Source: Paenalicyclobacillus mengziensis (lineage in GTDB: Bacteria > Bacillota > Bacilli > Alicyclobacillales > Alicyclobacillaceae). Taken from it: a DNA stretch of 64,000 bases. Shown piece after piece: positions 27,670-38,300 of this stretch; within the stretch, counting starts at the first letter, position 1, and each line of letters begins with the position of its first letter. A program made the position numbers and the translations under genes. Where the stretch lies: contig NZ_CP071182.1 of assembly GCF_017298635.1 (NCBI RefSeq), forward strand, positions 2,728,001 to 2,792,000, written 5' to 3'. Below the pieces are notes generated by a model. It saw only the letters and a list, made by a program, of their open reading frames with translations. It did no database searches and was not told the origin of the DNA.

Positions 27670-29501
27670 TGCGTTTAACGAACGTCATCGTACGCTTGTC
27701 AGGCAAGGCAGTACCGTCAATGCGTGAAACCGTACGCTATTACAAGTTCTTTTTACCATACGCAATACGGTACTGGGGTGCGTATCTGTTCTTACTGGTT
27801 ACCCTCGTATTAAGTGTAACAATGACACTGGCTTATGCATGGTTTTTGAAAAATATTGTACAAGACGCGGTTACGCACAATATAGTGGGTATCACGTGGA
27901 TGGTTGGGTTTGGAATTGGGTTTTATTTTGTCAACGTGACGGTCAATTTTTTCAATACGTATGTTCGGACGGTCACAATGAATAAGGTTCGAAAGGACCT
28001 CAAGACGGACCTTTGGACCCACCTAACTTGTCTGCCACAGTCTTTTTACAATCGTTATCAATCCGGAGACTTGATGTCGAGACTCAATAACGACACAGAC
28101 GTAGCAGTAGGAGCGATTGGTACGAACCTTGTCAACATCATCCGGTTGCCACTTACTGCAGGTGCGGCATTTGTTTACCTGTTTGGCATGAATCCGAAAC
28201 TTTCACTGATTTTACTCTGTTTTGGCCCCATTGCGCTTGTATCGGCCACGATTTTCAGCAGGTACATACGGATCAACGGACGGCAAATTCAAAACCAGTT
28301 GGGGAAAATCTCTGGGCTTGTTACCGAGATTTTGGCGGGGCACGCGCTGGTTCGTGCATTTAGTTTGCAGGAGTTTTTCAGCGACAAATACGAACGAGAG
28401 ATGGGAAAACTGCTTACCCTACAAACCAGTTCTGCCCGACTGGGCGGCGGTTTCCGCATTGGAGCGCAGGTGGCTGGAACTGCTGCACTGCTCTGGTGCA
28501 TTGGGATGGGGGCTTATGATGTCGCGAGTGGCGTGATGACGGCCGGATCTCTGCTGGCTTTCATCAGTCTCATGAACCACCTCGTTTCGCCGTTCACGGG
28601 GATGGCGCAACAGTTTGGCGGCTTACAGCGTTCTATGGCGGCAACTGAGCGGTTGTGGGAGGTTCTTGAACAACCTGCAGAAGCGGCCATCTTGAACGCA
28701 GCAGGGTCCCTGAGAGGGAAGGAGCCGAAAGCTCGCGCGCTTCCGTACTCACTGGAACTTCGAAATGTTTCCTTTAGTTATGATGGCATCAGAGACGCCG
28801 TCCACCACATAACCCTGGCGGTTCCCGCTGGAAAAATTGTTGCTCTCGTTGGACCAAGCGGGGCGGGGAAGAGTACCTTGTTTCAGTTGATTATGCGTTT
28901 CTATAATCCGGCAAGCGGAGAGATATTGATGAACAATCAGCCGTACGGGCTGCTGCAGGCTCCGGACACTCGGAAATGCATCGCTTATGTCCAACAGGAG
29001 CCATACCTGTTCAGTGGGTCCATTCGTGAAAATATCTTGCTTGGCAGCCTCGTCGCTTCAGACTTGGACGTGGTTCGTGCAGCGAAACAGGCCAACATTC
29101 ATGACTTCGTGCTCTCGCTGCCGCAGGGATATGAAACACAGGTCGGAGAACACGGCGTGCGATTGTCAGGCGGACAAAAACAGCGGATCGCTATCGCACG
29201 AGCACTGCTAAAGGACGCACCACTGCTTCTTTTTGACGAGGCCACGAGTGCACTTGACAGTGAATCTGAGTCCTTAGTACAAGATGCGTTATTACGGCTC
29301 ATGCAATCGAGAACGACACTGGTTATAGCCCACCGCTTGTCCACAATTCAACATGCGGATGTCATTGTTGTCATGAACGAGGGGGAAATCGTGGAGATGG
29401 GAGCCCACGACGACCTTTTATCGAGGGGGGGGCTGTATTCCCGCTTACATCACCTTCAGTCTAACGGCTTGCATTCAGGTCACCAAAGGGTAAAGGCGTA
29501 A
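27669..29501 (+). CDS. ABC exporter (fused permease and ATPase) of the RiPP locus
   Basis: A 610-residue half-transporter of the MsbA/LmrA type. ATG 27669 follows GAAGGAGC and overlaps the peptidase stop. Residues about 45-330 form the six-helix type-1 permease. The nucleotide-binding domain has GPSGAGKST (about residue 395), LSGGQKQR (about 500), LLLFDEATSALD (about 520) and the His of IAHRLS. There is no C39 peptidase domain, so leader removal must be done by another protein, plausibly the S24/S26-type peptidase next door. It should pump the mature peptide out. The gene's end lies inside a 33-bp tandem duplication. Confidence 0.9.
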   Translation: MRLTNVIVRLSGKAVPSMRETVRYYKFFLPYAIRYWGAYLFLLVTLVLSVTMTLAYAWFLKNIVQDAVTHNIVGITWMVGFGIGFYFVNVTVNFFNTYVRTVTMNKVRKDLKTDLWTHLTCLPQSFYNRYQSGDLMSRLNNDTDVAVGAIGTNLVNIIRLPLTAGAAFVYLFGMNPKLSLILLCFGPIALVSATIFSRYIRINGRQIQNQLGKISGLVTEILAGHALVRAFSLQEFFSDKYEREMGKLLTLQTSSARLGGGFRIGAQVAGTAALLWCIGMGAYDVASGVMTAGSLLAFISLMNHLVSPFTGMAQQFGGLQRSMAATERLWEVLEQPAEAAILNAAGSLRGKEPKARALPYSLELRNVSFSYDGIRDAVHHITLAVPAGKIVALVGPSGAGKSTLFQLIMRFYNPASGEILMNNQPYGLLQAPDTRKCIAYVQQEPYLFSGSIRENILLGSLVASDLDVVRAAKQANIHDFVLSLPQGYETQVGEHGVRLSGGQKQRIAIARALLKDAPLLLFDEATSALDSESESLVQDALLRLMQSRTTLVIAHRLSTIQHADVIVVMNEGEIVEMGAHDDLLSRGGLYSRLHHLQSNGLHSGHQRVKA

Positions 29502-29552
29502 GTAGGTTCCACCTCATCAAGGGTAAAGGCGTAAGTAGGTTCCACCTCATCA
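29486..29552 (+). repeat. 33-bp tandem duplication at the transporter's 3' end
   Basis: The unit beginning GGGTAAAGGCGTAAGTAGGT is present twice, from 29488 and from 29521, identical over 32 bases. The first copy includes the transporter's stop codon; the second is untranslated, so the duplication changes nothing in the protein. It looks like a recent slippage or unequal crossover. Confidence 0.9.
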
Positions 29553-29638
29553 TCTGGAGCCCTGCGAATCTGGAAATATCAGTAATGTTATGTTGTTCTT
29601 TATAAGGAACAAACAACCAAATCAGGGGGAATTGGGTC

Positions 29639-30544
29639 ATGCTCATGAAGAAAGTACGAAAAGCAGTCATTCCAGCAGCCGGTCTTGGGACGAGGTTTTT
29701 GCCGGCAACGAAGGCGATGCCCAAAGAGATGCTGCCGATTGTTGACAAGCCGACGATTCAGTACATTGTCGAGGAAGCGGTGGCTTCTGGTATCGAAGAT
29801 ATCATCATTGTCACTGGCAAGGGAAAGCGGGCGATTGAGGACCACTTTGACCGGTCGGTAGAGCTCGAAGAGCTGCTGCTGAGTAAGAAAAAGTATGACC
29901 TATTGGAAGAGACGAGGCAGATATCTGGCATGGCCCACATCCACTATATCCGGCAGAGAGAACCGCTCGGACTCGGACATGCTGTGTGGTGTGCACGACG
30001 GTTTATCGGTGATGAGCCGTTTGCTGTCCTCCTTGGCGACGACATCGTCCGCCACGAAAAACCTTGCCTGAGGCAGTTGATGGACGTTTTCGAACGCTAT
30101 GGCATGTCGACCATCGCGGTCCAGAACGTACCAGCAAATCAGGTACACCGCTACGGCGTGGTCGATCCGTTCCCACTTGACGCAAAACTGTCTCGCGTAC
30201 GGGGCTTGGTGGAGAAACCGAGCATCGAAAATGCACCGTCAAGGCTTGCCATTACAGGGCGCTATGTCCTCACGCCGAAGGTGTTTGAGTTCCTCGAGCA
30301 AGGTAAAATTGGCGCCGGAGGGGAAATCCAACTCACGGACGCCCTGGTCCATCTCAATGGTGCCGAAGGCATCATGGCACTCGAATTTGAAGGTCGCCGC
30401 TACGATGTCGGCGAGAAGTTTGGATTTATCGAAGCTACCCTGGAACTGGCCCTTCAGACACCTGAACTCCGAAGTGCGGTCAATGAACTGTTGCTGCGGT
30501 TGATTGGCGAACAGCAGGTTGCGGTGGGACAGGGGGCTGACTGA
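29639..30544 (+). CDS. galU: UTP--glucose-1-phosphate uridylyltransferase
   Basis: A 301-residue GalU that makes UDP-glucose from UTP and glucose-1-phosphate. KAVIPAAGLGTRFLPATKAM is the nucleotide-binding signature, with KEMLPIVDKPTIQYIVEEA following. LLGDDIV (about residue 131) holds the metal-binding Asp, and RVRGLVEKPSIENAPSRLA and GRYVLTPKVFE are standard. ATG 29639 (or ATG 29645) follows AGGGGGA. It supplies the donor for the polysaccharide glycosyltransferases and for the beta-1,2-glucan synthase located 1.8 kb downstream. Confidence 0.96.
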   Translation: MLMKKVRKAVIPAAGLGTRFLPATKAMPKEMLPIVDKPTIQYIVEEAVASGIEDIIIVTGKGKRAIEDHFDRSVELEELLLSKKKYDLLEETRQISGMAHIHYIRQREPLGLGHAVWCARRFIGDEPFAVLLGDDIVRHEKPCLRQLMDVFERYGMSTIAVQNVPANQVHRYGVVDPFPLDAKLSRVRGLVEKPSIENAPSRLAITGRYVLTPKVFEFLEQGKIGAGGEIQLTDALVHLNGAEGIMALEFEGRRYDVGEKFGFIEATLELALQTPELRSAVNELLLRLIGEQQVAVGQGAD

Positions 30545-30600
30545 TGAAGTCGGTCTTACCTGTCCGGCTTCCCATTTGCTCTCACAAACTGGGGACGTGT

Positions 30601-31368
30601 TTACAGACGAAACATTTTTCGAATAAATCCATTTGAGCTGACTTCGGGAGTTTTTCTGGTATGTGATTGTTGAGTTCTCGATTGCGGATTTTCCCATCGT
30701 TGACTGCTTGATGGTTGGTCGCTCGATTGTTGACCTCTCGCCTGTTGACCTTCCGAGGATGGGGTCTTAGCCGCAGCTGCCTCTTCATAGGCGTCTGCCA
30801 GTTCCATGAAGCGAGCGCGTTCTATCTCCAGGGTTTTGTTTCTCTCCATGAGCATGTCTATGACCCGGTCTTGTTGTTTAACTCGGTCCAGACTTTGGCT
30901 CATACGTTCGGTAAATGCGCGCTGGGTTTCCCATGATCGACTGATGACACGATCCAATTGGTCAAACTGGTCGAGTAGTGAGTGGTATTTGGCATTGAGG
31001 TCATCGATAGTGTCGAGAAATTGTTGCTCAATTTGCTCAAGCCGTTGTAAGTGGCGCATCACAGTCTCTCGTCCCAGAGATTCTGTGGTTTCTTTGGTTT
31101 CTGTGTCTGTTTTGGTGTCTATGGATTTGACTGCATGGTCATCCTCAGGGATGCTATCGTTGACTCGCTTGGATGATTGCCCGTACAGCTCGCGCAGCAC
31201 CAACACATCACTTACTGGGTAGAGATTGCCGCGTTTACTCAATACCGGGTGCAGTCGATCTCGATAGCGTCGTACATAGTTGTGTGCTGTACTCACAGAC
31301 ATTCCGACTCGGTCAGCCAGTTCACTGATACGAAGCATTTCGCTGGATACATGTCGAGACTCCTCCAT
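30601..31368 (-). CDS. MerR-like DNA-binding protein with long coiled coil (RacA-like architecture)
   Basis: A 255-residue protein; on the minus strand GAGGAGAGTACCAC precedes ATG 31368. Residues about 12-60 (LRISELADRVGMSVSTAHNY, then RGNLYPVSDVLVLRELYG) form a MerR-type winged helix. A heptad-rich coiled coil runs from about residue 95 to 195, and a polar Gln/Ser-rich linker leads to a short basic hydrophobic tail, SNGFIRKMFRL, that could touch the membrane. This layout (HTH, coiled coil, membrane-interacting tail) resembles RacA, the chromosome-anchoring protein of sporulating Bacillus, but identity is not proven. It could also be a plasmid-type segregation or regulatory protein. It converges with galU. 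Confidence 0.65.
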   Translation of the reverse strand: MEESRHVSSEMLRISELADRVGMSVSTAHNYVRRYRDRLHPVLSKRGNLYPVSDVLVLRELYGQSSKRVNDSIPEDDHAVKSIDTKTDTETKETTESLGRETVMRHLQRLEQIEQQFLDTIDDLNAKYHSLLDQFDQLDRVISRSWETQRAFTERMSQSLDRVKQQDRVIDMLMERNKTLEIERARFMELADAYEEAAAAKTPSSEGQQARGQQSSDQPSSSQRWENPQSRTQQSHTRKTPEVSSNGFIRKMFRL

Positions 31369-31628
31369 GTGGTACTCTCCTCCCGATATACACGATAAGA
31401 CAAGCGTACCGAATATTCATTGAAAAGCCTGTCGGAAGTGGGTGTCGAAACGACGATTTGTCATGTGAAGATACCGAAAATCATGAAGTTTGACGGAGTG
31501 AATACTCAAGCCACGGGAGCCATCGAGAAGACAACCCCGTTGGCCGCTGTGACCTTCGGGGTTGCGAAGATTGAGGTGTTGATTGGATTCGATGATTGGA
31601 CAGTTGACTCGGTTGTTTATCATGGGCC

Positions 31629-31856
31629 TTACCCAAAGCGGTTATATCGACCTCTGTCTCTAGTCTTAGTTACGTCTATCCGTGACGCTGGCTTCTTCCC
31701 CTCTGCAATGGACATTAAGAGAGCGAATGCGTAAGCAACAAGAACAACAAGACCCACACCAAGAGACCATACAAAAGCTATCACAAGAAGAAAGAGCAAT
31801 ATCAGCAGCAGCCTTGTAGAGTTCGCCGATTTCGTTTTCTCAGTGCGCCTTGCCAT
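31629..31856 (-). CDS. Small membrane protein, 75 aa
   Basis: On the minus strand ATG 31856 lies just behind GATGGAGGTTCTG. The protein has a basic N-terminus (MARRTEKTKSANSTR), two closely spaced hydrophobic segments (about residues 15-32 and 34-49) forming a hairpin, and a charged C-terminus rich in Arg/Lys/Asp. I recognise no family. It stands alone between the RacA-like gene and the glucan synthase; between 31369 and 31628 I see nothing. Confidence 0.55.
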   Translation of the reverse strand: MARRTEKTKSANSTRLLLILLFLLVIAFVWSLGVGLVVLVAYAFALLMSIAEGKKPASRIDVTKTRDRGRYNRFG

Positions 31857-32376
31857 CAGAACCTCCATCTTATCTTCATTTTTCCTACAATGAAAATCCA
31901 CAGCCATCAGAGTACGAGTCCAATGTCGAGATTCCTTGAAGAGAGTGTGGAATTCACGTGGAATTTTCGCAGCAGCATTGACTGGCATATGCGGATGTGC
32001 AGTACAACTGGTCGCAACCAAATTTACTTTACCACGTCATTGGTGTCATGGTTTGTCAAAATGTCTCGCCTTTGAAATTGTGAGTTTGGACCAGTCTGTT
32101 TTGCAGGAGCGACCAAGTACAATTTCATTTGAACCCCCTCACTTGACAATCCTCACTCATCCCCTCAGATGGGAAAAGGTGACCAGATGTGTCGATACCA
32201 TTTACTCCGAGAAAAGCCTACGCTGTCAGTATAACGAAATGATAGTCTTCTTCCTCTCGCCGTCCATCCGAGCCTTTTCGCCAAAGGCCAGTTTCATCTT
32301 CGAGTGGTGCAACATTCATCCTTCTTGAAGCTATTTAGACGCAGCCTTGAGTAGGTTTGAAGGAGCGGAGGCGCTA
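31857..32376. other. 520-bp intergenic region upstream of the glucan synthase
   Basis: No gene is supported on either strand. Candidate promoter-like hexamers (for example TTGACA at 32143-32148) exist but lack a convincing -10 partner at proper spacing. AAGGAGCGGAGG just before 32377 is the ribosome site of the next gene. Confidence 0.4.
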
Positions 32377-35300
32377 ATGATAGTAGACACAGAGCAGTTA
32401 CACGCCCGTGCGGGTGAGTTTGCGTTGACAAATGAACTCGAACCGAATCCTTGGACACAAATACGTCTGTGGTCATCCTTCGACGCAGACATGAGCAGTT
32501 TACGGAGGTTTGCGAAGCAACTGACAGAGAATCGAGTGGCGTGTTCACAACCGGCAGAAGACTGGCTGCTAGATCACATGGCTTTTCTCGAAACACAGGC
32601 TGACGCCGTGCGACGGACGTTTACAAGGCGAACCATGCGGCAGCTTCAGAAGTTTCCTAAGTCGACGGTTCCGCGCATCATGGTCATCTGTGACGACTAT
32701 CTTGAACACGTAGACGGTAACTACGAGGTTACCTCTTTCGAAGATTATATCAATGCCTATCAAGAGGTCTCTGTACTGAGTCTGCTTGAATGCTGGGCCC
32801 TGCCCAGTGCCATGCGCGTCGTCATTATCCGGCGACTTGCACAGGTCATGGAGGAAGTGAAATCTCGTTACGAAGTCTGCCGTTGGACTTCGTCAATATT
32901 GTCACAAGTCAGGACCGGAGTCGGCGCTATCGAAAACATCAATTTTGTCTTCGAGAGAACCTGGGAACGTGGGAACTTAACGCCGACACAGATTGTGCAT
33001 ATCGCCCAGCACCTCAACGAATGGGAAGAAAACGTGCAGCCGGTGCGGGACTTTCTCTCCGTTCAAATTGAAAACAGCGACGCCAGCTTGACACAAATGG
33101 AGCACTACGAACACCAACTGCAAGCTGAATTGCAGGTAACGAGCGGCAACCTCATAAAAAGCCTTCACCTCCTTGAACAGCTGCCGTGGCAGACGACGTT
33201 TCAGCACATCTCTCACGTGGAGCGAATTCTCTCTTCGCGGGAAGACAGCGACTACAAAAGACTCGACGAGGCAAGCCAGGACATGCTCCGTAAGCGGGTT
33301 GGCGAGTTGGCGCGGCAGTTGCGGGTGCCTGAAACACTGCTCGCACACACTGTGATACGTCTTGCCAACAACGAGTCAGGGCGCCATGCGCCACTTTTAC
33401 CGCGCAGTTCCTGTATTGCGTATTACCTGCTTGACCCTGATGGTGAGATTCTGCTGCGCAAAGAGTTGTCCAAGCTGGTGCATCCACGTCACCTATGGGC
33501 CATTACGGTCCGTCGCCACCCGTGGCTTGCGTACTTGTCCACAGGAACGCTCGTGTTTGTTCTTCTTCTTTTCGTAAAGGGGTTATGGGTTTCTCATGGG
33601 GCGCAGTATCGGTGGGTCGACTGGTTGACCATTTCCGCAGTGTTGGCTTTGCCTGCGAGCGAGTGGGTCGTCAACATTGTGCATTCGGGCATCATGCGAA
33701 GCCTTCAACCGCGCATCTTGTTACGTTATGACTTCTCAAACGGTTTACCGCCCGATGCGACAACGATGGTTGTTGTTCCTGTCATTTGGTCGACAAAGGC
33801 GGAAGTGGACGAGGTCATGGGACGACTCGTCGTACACTACCTTGCCAATCGACAGGCAAACATTTGTTTTGCCGTTTTGGCGGATTTCATGGACGCACAC
33901 GTGGTCTCGGGGCCCGGGGACGAGGTGTTGGTCAAGTACGCTCTCCTGCGCATCGAGCAGATACGTGTCGATTACGGCAGGGAGCGCTTCTTCCTCTTTC
34001 ACAGGCAACGTCGGCATAACGAAGCAGATGACATCCATATGGGCTGGGAGCGCAAACGAGGGAAACTCGTAGAATTCGTAGAGCTGCTGTCCGGCAAACA
34101 AGACACGAGTTATACCGTTGTCGACGGCGATGGGGAAGTCCTGCAACGGGTACGTTACGTGTTCACGGTTGATGAGGATACAGAACTCCCGATGGGAACG
34201 GTCAGTCGTATGGCGGGGACCATACATTATCCGTACAATCGACCACGATTTAACGCAGCGGGCACCCGTGTTGTTGAGGGCTACGGGGTTTTAGAGCCAC
34301 GCGTCGCTGTGTCATTTGAGTCGGCACAAAGTACGCGGTTTGCTCGGGTGTGGGCGGGGGAACCAGGCATTGATCCATACGCGTTTGCCATCTCCGACCC
34401 CTACCAAAACCTGTTTGGCAGTGCGATGTTTGTCGGGAAGGGCCTCTTTGATGTGGAGGCATTCCGGAAAACCCTCGTCGACATGATTCCAGACAACAGG
34501 GTCCTCAGCCATGATTATCTCGAAGGCGGTTTTCTCCGCACGGGGCTGACCTCGGACATCGAGGTGATTGAAGATCATCCGGAAACCTACTATGCCTACC
34601 AGCGACGGGAACATCGCTGGATTCGCGGCGATTGGCAACTGCTTGCTTGGTTATGGCCGAAAGTGCGAAACCGCTTGGGGGAACGGGTGCGTGTAGACCT
34701 GCCTGGTGTGACGAGGTGGCAGATATTTGACAGCTTGCGTCGCAGTCTCGTTGCGCCGTCACTGTATGTACTTGCGATTCTCGGCGTGACAGCTTTGCCA
34801 GGACAACGTGAGGCGTTTGAACTGATTGTCGTGCTGACGGTCTTTCTTCCTTTTTTGCGTGGAACCGTGGGGCTGTTGCTCGAGCATGGCACACTCGCTT
34901 CTGTCTGGACAGGGTTTTTGCAAAGTGTCGTGAAGCTCATTACACTCCCGTTTGATGCGGTCGTCGCCATAGATGCAATGATACGAACCTGCTACCGAAT
35001 GTTCATTAGCCGGCGCAGATTGCTCGAATGGGTGACCTCTGCAGAGACAAACCACAACAACAACGGAAGACGAGTCTTGGTCTACGAGCCATTCGGGTAT
35101 TTGTTGGTGTTGGCCTTTACTGTGGCAGCGTGGCCGAGAGCAGGCAGGCCCGTGAGTGTTGTCGCAATTTTTCTTGCAGTCCTTTGGTGGATGGCGCATG
35201 CGGTCACGAGGATGATTGGGCGCACAGAACCCAAAGCCACCCGAGACTGGGTGGAAGCGGCCCGGCCGCAACTGAACGAGTGGGCAAAGCAAATATGGAA

Positions 35301-38300
35301 GTTTTACGACGACTACGTCACGGCTGCTGACTCCTGGCTGCCTCCTGACAACGTGCAATTTCGACCGAAGCTGGCGGTTGCCCGTCGGACGTCGCCGACG
35401 AATATCGGCCTCTACCTAGCCTGTGTACTGGCCGCAAAGGACCTCGGACTCATCGACCGAGCGTCGATGCTCGACCGACTTGAAGGGACGCTCGAATGCC
35501 TGAAAGGTCTCGAAAAGTGGCAGGGCCATCTGTACAACTGGTACGACACTGGGTCTACGAAACCGCTTCCGCCGCGCTATGTCTCGACGGTAGATTCTGG
35601 CAACTTCGTTGCCTACCTGATGGTAGTGAGACAGGGATTACTGGAGATAAGCGTGTCGGATGAGGCCTTTAAGGGCCGTGTCCTAAAACTTGTCACGGCC
35701 ATCACGAGTCTCATTGACGAAACCGACTTTAGTGCACTCTACGATGCTGATGAACGCGTGTTTTGTCTCGGCTACCACGTGGAAACAAATCGACGTGAGA
35801 CCATTCGCTATGACCTCCTTGCTTCCGAAGCTCGGCAGGCGAGTTTCGTGGCCATTGCGCTTGGAAAGATTCCTGTATCGCACTGGTTTGGGCTCGGGCG
35901 AGCCATGACCATGGCGGGTGGGCACAAGACTCTCCTGTCTTGGTCTGGCACCATGTTTGAATATCTTATGCCAAGTCTCATTATGCGGACGTACAGGAAT
36001 ACGGTCTGGGATTCCACGTTTCGTGGGGTGGTTGCAAGACAGGCAGAGTATGCTGCTCACCGCCATGTACCGTTTGGGATTTCCGAGAGCGGCTATTATG
36101 CATTTGACTACCAACTAAACTACCAGTACAGGGCTTTCGGTGTACCAGGTCTTGGATTTGAGCGCGGGCTCGGAAACAATTTGGTGGTTGCACCTTACGC
36201 AGCGATGATGGCGTTACCGCTTACCGGCCATGTGAGTTTAGAGGCCTTGCGTCAGTTCGAGGACCTTGGGGGTAAAGGTGAATACGGGTTTTATGAGGCC
36301 CTCGATTTTACGGCCGGGCGCCTGCCGAAGGGGAGCCGCTATGAAGTTATCCAGAGTTTCATGGCCCACCACCAGGGCATGAGCCTGCTCGCTTTGGCCA
36401 ATGTCTTGCAGGACGACGTGATGATTGAAAGATTCCATACGGACCCGAACGTCAAAGCGGCGCGCCTCTTGCTGCAGGAACGGGTGCCTGTGAAGCCGGC
36501 CATGGTTAAGGAGACCCTTGGCGTGCACGCAGAGACACCTGACCTTAGCGGACACGTCGATGACCTGGAGCGGACGTTTACAGAACCACCGTTGCTGCCT
36601 GAAGTCAACGTCCTGTCGAACGGTCGCATCACGAGCGTCACAACCTATGACGGCAGCGGTCGACTCACTTGGAATGGGATGGCCGTCTCGCGTTGGCGCG
36701 ATGATCCGGTGTTGCGGTCCTCCGGCATGGTTGTTTACGTCCGTGATGTTGCGTCAGAGGCTACATGGACGGCGACGGCATTCCCGGGCGGGTTTGCCTC
36801 AGACGGCGGGTCAGGTGTTGGTCGTCAGGAGGAACGGAGGACTGCCTTCCGGCTCGACAAGACCATCATGGAAGCGCGCACGCATGGGATATGGTCAAAC
36901 ATGGAGGTAACCGTTGCACCAGACCTCGATGCAGAGGTACGGAGACTGAAATTGGTCAATGAGACCGCTCTGGTGCGCACGCTTGAGGTCTCTTCGTTTC
37001 TTGAACTGGCGCTTTCACCGCAGAGTGCGGACAGCGCCCACCCTGCATTCGAGCGGCTGTTTGTGGAAACGGAGCATGACCAGCAGGCACAGTGTTTGTT
37101 GGCGAGAAAACGTCAACGCCAGGAGGAGGACGGCGAAGTTTGGGCCGTTCACACGATGAACGTGGATGGGCCGGAGGCTGGGGATTACGAATATGAGACG
37201 GATAGGGCTGCCTTTATCGGCAGAGGGTATTCGCTGGAGCGACCGATGGCGATGCCAGAGCATTTGCGGGGGACTGTGGGTGCAGTCACTGACCCTGCTT
37301 TCATCATGCACCGCACAGTCCGTTTGCAGCCCCACGATGCAATCAGCTTGTACATCACGACGGGGGTCGCAACGTCGCGTGAAGGTGCGCTTGACATTGT
37401 GCACCGATTACGGGAGCCTGCACAAGTAGACAGGCAATTTCACCTCGCCTGGATGCGGTCGCAGATTGACCTGCGTCATCTTCACCTGACGCCAGGGCAG
37501 GCAAACACTGCGCAGATGCTGGCAGGATGGTTGGTGTACCAGCCCCCGCTCACTGCCGAGAGAAGACGTGCTATCCTGAACAACCAACTGGGGCAGTCTG
37601 GTCTTTGGGCGCACGGCATCAGCGGTGACCTGCCCATTGTGACGGTGACTGTGAGCCATGCCGATGACCTGCGCTTTGCAACGCTCCTTGCCAGGCAGCA
37701 TCAGTATTTATGGGCACTTGGGGTGTTTGCCCATTTAATTGTGCTCGACGAAAGCGAAGGTGTCTACCAGGACGAGGTGATGAACCGCCTCCGGGATGCT
37801 TTAGCTGCTCGTGGGATTGCAGAGCCTCACTTGATTCTCGGCTTGAAGGCCGACCAGTTGTCGGTCGATGAGCGAAACCTCCTGGTGGCGGTGTCGGTGC
37901 TTTGGCTGCATTCAGACGGACCGAGCTTGCGCAGTCAAATGGGTGGTTCTGAGGCAGACAGAGAAGTTCACTCACCGTGGCACGGAGGGGTTGTGAAGAG
38001 TCACCAGCATGTTCCGCTTGGTGCTCATGAGACGGATTACGCTGGCGAGTTTTTCAATGGTTGGGGTAGTTTCGTTGAGGATGGAAGGGCGTACCGCGTC
38101 CATGTCCGGCAAGGCGAGTACTTGCAAAAACCGTGGGCGAACATCCTCGCTAATGCACATTTTGGGTGCATGGTGACGGAACTTGGCACGGGGTACTCCT
38201 GGTGGAGCAACGCGCGGGAGTTCAAACTTACGCCCTGGACAAACGACCCCGTGCTCGACTTTCCTGGAGAAGTCCTTTATCTCCGTGACCTTGAGACCAA

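Noticed and set aside
31420..31734. 104-codon plus-strand frame between the RacA-like gene and the small membrane protein
   Set aside because: It overlaps the better supported minus-strand membrane protein gene and has no ribosome site or family.
34759..35358. Long open frames opposite and in shifted frames of the glucan synthase gene (for example 199 codons on the minus strand)
   Set aside because: They are shadows of a GC-rich 8-kb coding sequence with unmistakable GT84 and GH94 motifs; no ribosome sites or families support them.
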